DNA of 64,000 nucleotides, taken from positions 55,592 to 119,591 of the forward strand of contig NW_020170495.1 of assembly GCF_000524195.1 (NCBI RefSeq), written 5' to 3'. The notes under the pieces are model-generated. The model saw only the letters and a list, made by a program, of their open reading frames with translations. It was not told the DNA's origin and searched no databases. The translations under genes and the position numbers were made by a program. The DNA is from Echinococcus granulosus (taxonomy: Eukaryota > Platyhelminthes > Cestoda > Cyclophyllidea > Taeniidae). Below, piece by piece: positions 62,886 through 64,000 of this stretch; the stretch's first letter is position 1; each line of letters starts with the position of its first letter.

Positions 62886-64000
62886 GTGAGTTGACTTTGT
62901 CTTTTGGGTTATCCATTCGTCTATCCCTCTATCTGATTTAGTTCCACGCGTCCATTCATTTAAGCTGTTATTGGCACAATTGTCACTTTAGACTTTACAT
63001 GCTTATTCCTTGAACAATTCATCCAAGTGTCCACTCCAGATCTACCCATTTGTTTATCCATTATTTGTTTGTAGATTGTAACTCTACGTTCACACCACTA
63101 TCCGTGGACTTGGTAATCATTTTTCATGGGTCCATTAATGTCTATGCAACTATTCACCTACTCGTATTTCTAGTCATTTTTTTGTTTAATTTCATGCATT
63201 TAACTGCGTATTCTGAATTCACCCATTCACACGCTTTTAATTCATCTACCTCCCTAGACCTTTTAACTCCTTCCTATCCCAAGTTTTTTTTCTATTTTGG
63301 GTCTTCTGTTCATAAATTCGTCCTAGACCCATCCATCCGCCTCTTAATTCATTCATTCATCTTTTTCTACTGGCTGTGTGACAGTTCCACCTATCTCGTT
63401 TTTCATTCTCTCTCTCATTTTCTTTGCAAATCATTTCAACTGGGCCAGTCTTGACACCTCTAAATTCTTTCGGCATATATCCCTCAAATCATTTCCTGTT
63501 TCGAATTGCATGTGTAATTCCATTCCATTTATGCATATCATAGATGTTTAAAAGCTCTTCGCATTTTATAGCCGCGTTTAGTCCCATTGCCATGCGAGTT
63601 GTTCAGCATTATGCTACTTCGGGTTCTTTTTTTGCACACGAAAAACATTTCTTGTGTCGACGCCTTTAAGTGAAAACGGTTACCTAATAGCATAAACGGT
63701 TCATTGAAATACACAATCTGACAACCTAACAAAGCTGCGCTATGTATTTATTCCCTCTTTTAACTTGGAACTCTACGCCTATTCTAATCTTGATGCTCGC
63801 CTTGTTTTGATCATCATTTCTGGCATCCTCTTCATGGGTACTCCTCTGGATGTCTTTTCACAAAAGTATTTGATTGGCTTGAGCCTACACGGTAGATAGG
63901 AATGAGGGTCCCACGATAATTCTCCATCACTGCTTCAGAATTGCCTACTTCAACTATTGTAATCCATCTCATAGATTTTGACAGGGTTTCATTGCTAAGG
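62886..64000 (+). other. CCP1-like intron running off the window
   Basis: It starts with donor GTGAGTTG after an exon ending in phase 2. No acceptor-plus-exon continuing the CCP1-like reading is visible before the right edge. The remaining exons, including the zinc carboxypeptidase domain, should follow. Confidence 0.55.
62915..63375 (+). repeat. Second degenerate ATCC/ATTC tetranucleotide array
   Basis: Imperfect CATTCATTTA, ATCCATCC and TTCATTCATTC units over about 450 bases, the same strand sense as the array at 55.9 kb. It produces a Phe/His/Ser-rich open frame of about 134 codons that is not a gene. Confidence 0.65.

Noticed and set aside
63050..63454. 134-codon hydrophobic open frame
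   Set aside because: It results from the degenerate ATTC/ATCC array. The composition mimics membrane helices but the repeat explains it.

Overview
The window looks like nuclear DNA of an invertebrate animal, most likely a parasitic flatworm (Platyhelminthes, perhaps a tapeworm). The supporting signs are A+T-rich spacers, split genes with GT-AG introns, tiny introns (39 and 43 bases) beside introns of several kilobases, much non-coding sequence, simple repeats, diverged interspersed repeats and a 100-N scaffold gap. The lineage is inferred from style; there is no diagnostic marker gene. Nothing bacterial (operons, IS elements, CRISPR) is present.

Layout. (1) 912-11863, minus strand: a multi-exon membrane protein resembling otopetrin proton channels; its 3' part runs off the left edge. 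(2) About 12.0-20.9 kb: non-coding, with a GGAT-type microsatellite. (3) 20953-24090, plus: a complete small gene with a SAM-methyltransferase-like core that I cannot name. (4) 24.1-28.4 kb: mostly non-coding, with a weak minus-strand candidate and an old interspersed repeat. (5) 28.4-29.3 kb and 37.6-38.6 kb: two copies of a repeat of roughly 1 kb in opposite orientation, very similar over their central part. (6) 30568 to about 40521, plus: a class II DYRK protein kinase gene. The right repeat copy appears to sit in the intron separating the kinase domain from the C-terminal tail exons. (7) 41563-46499, minus: a gene of about eight small exons, unrecognised. (8) 46512-62885 and beyond, plus: the 5' two thirds of a cytosolic carboxypeptidase 1 (AGTPBP1/Nna1-like) gene, covering the ARM-like N-terminal region and acidic linker. 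The M14 carboxypeptidase domain lies past the right edge.

Exon models were built by hand from splice consensus and reading-phase continuity. They are internally phase-consistent except where stated. The genes form no evident pathway. CCP1 (tubulin deglutamylation) and DYRK (growth and cytoskeletal signalling) are housekeeping or developmental functions in animals. The two genes meeting at 46.5 kb are head to head with proposed start codons only 12 bases apart, which suggests a shared bidirectional promoter or a wrong start.

I did not find a convincing new defence or mobile system. The most noteworthy items are the inverted repeat pair around the kinase gene, the unnamed methyltransferase-like and minus-strand genes, a probable GC-AG intron in the kinase, and the close head-to-head starts.
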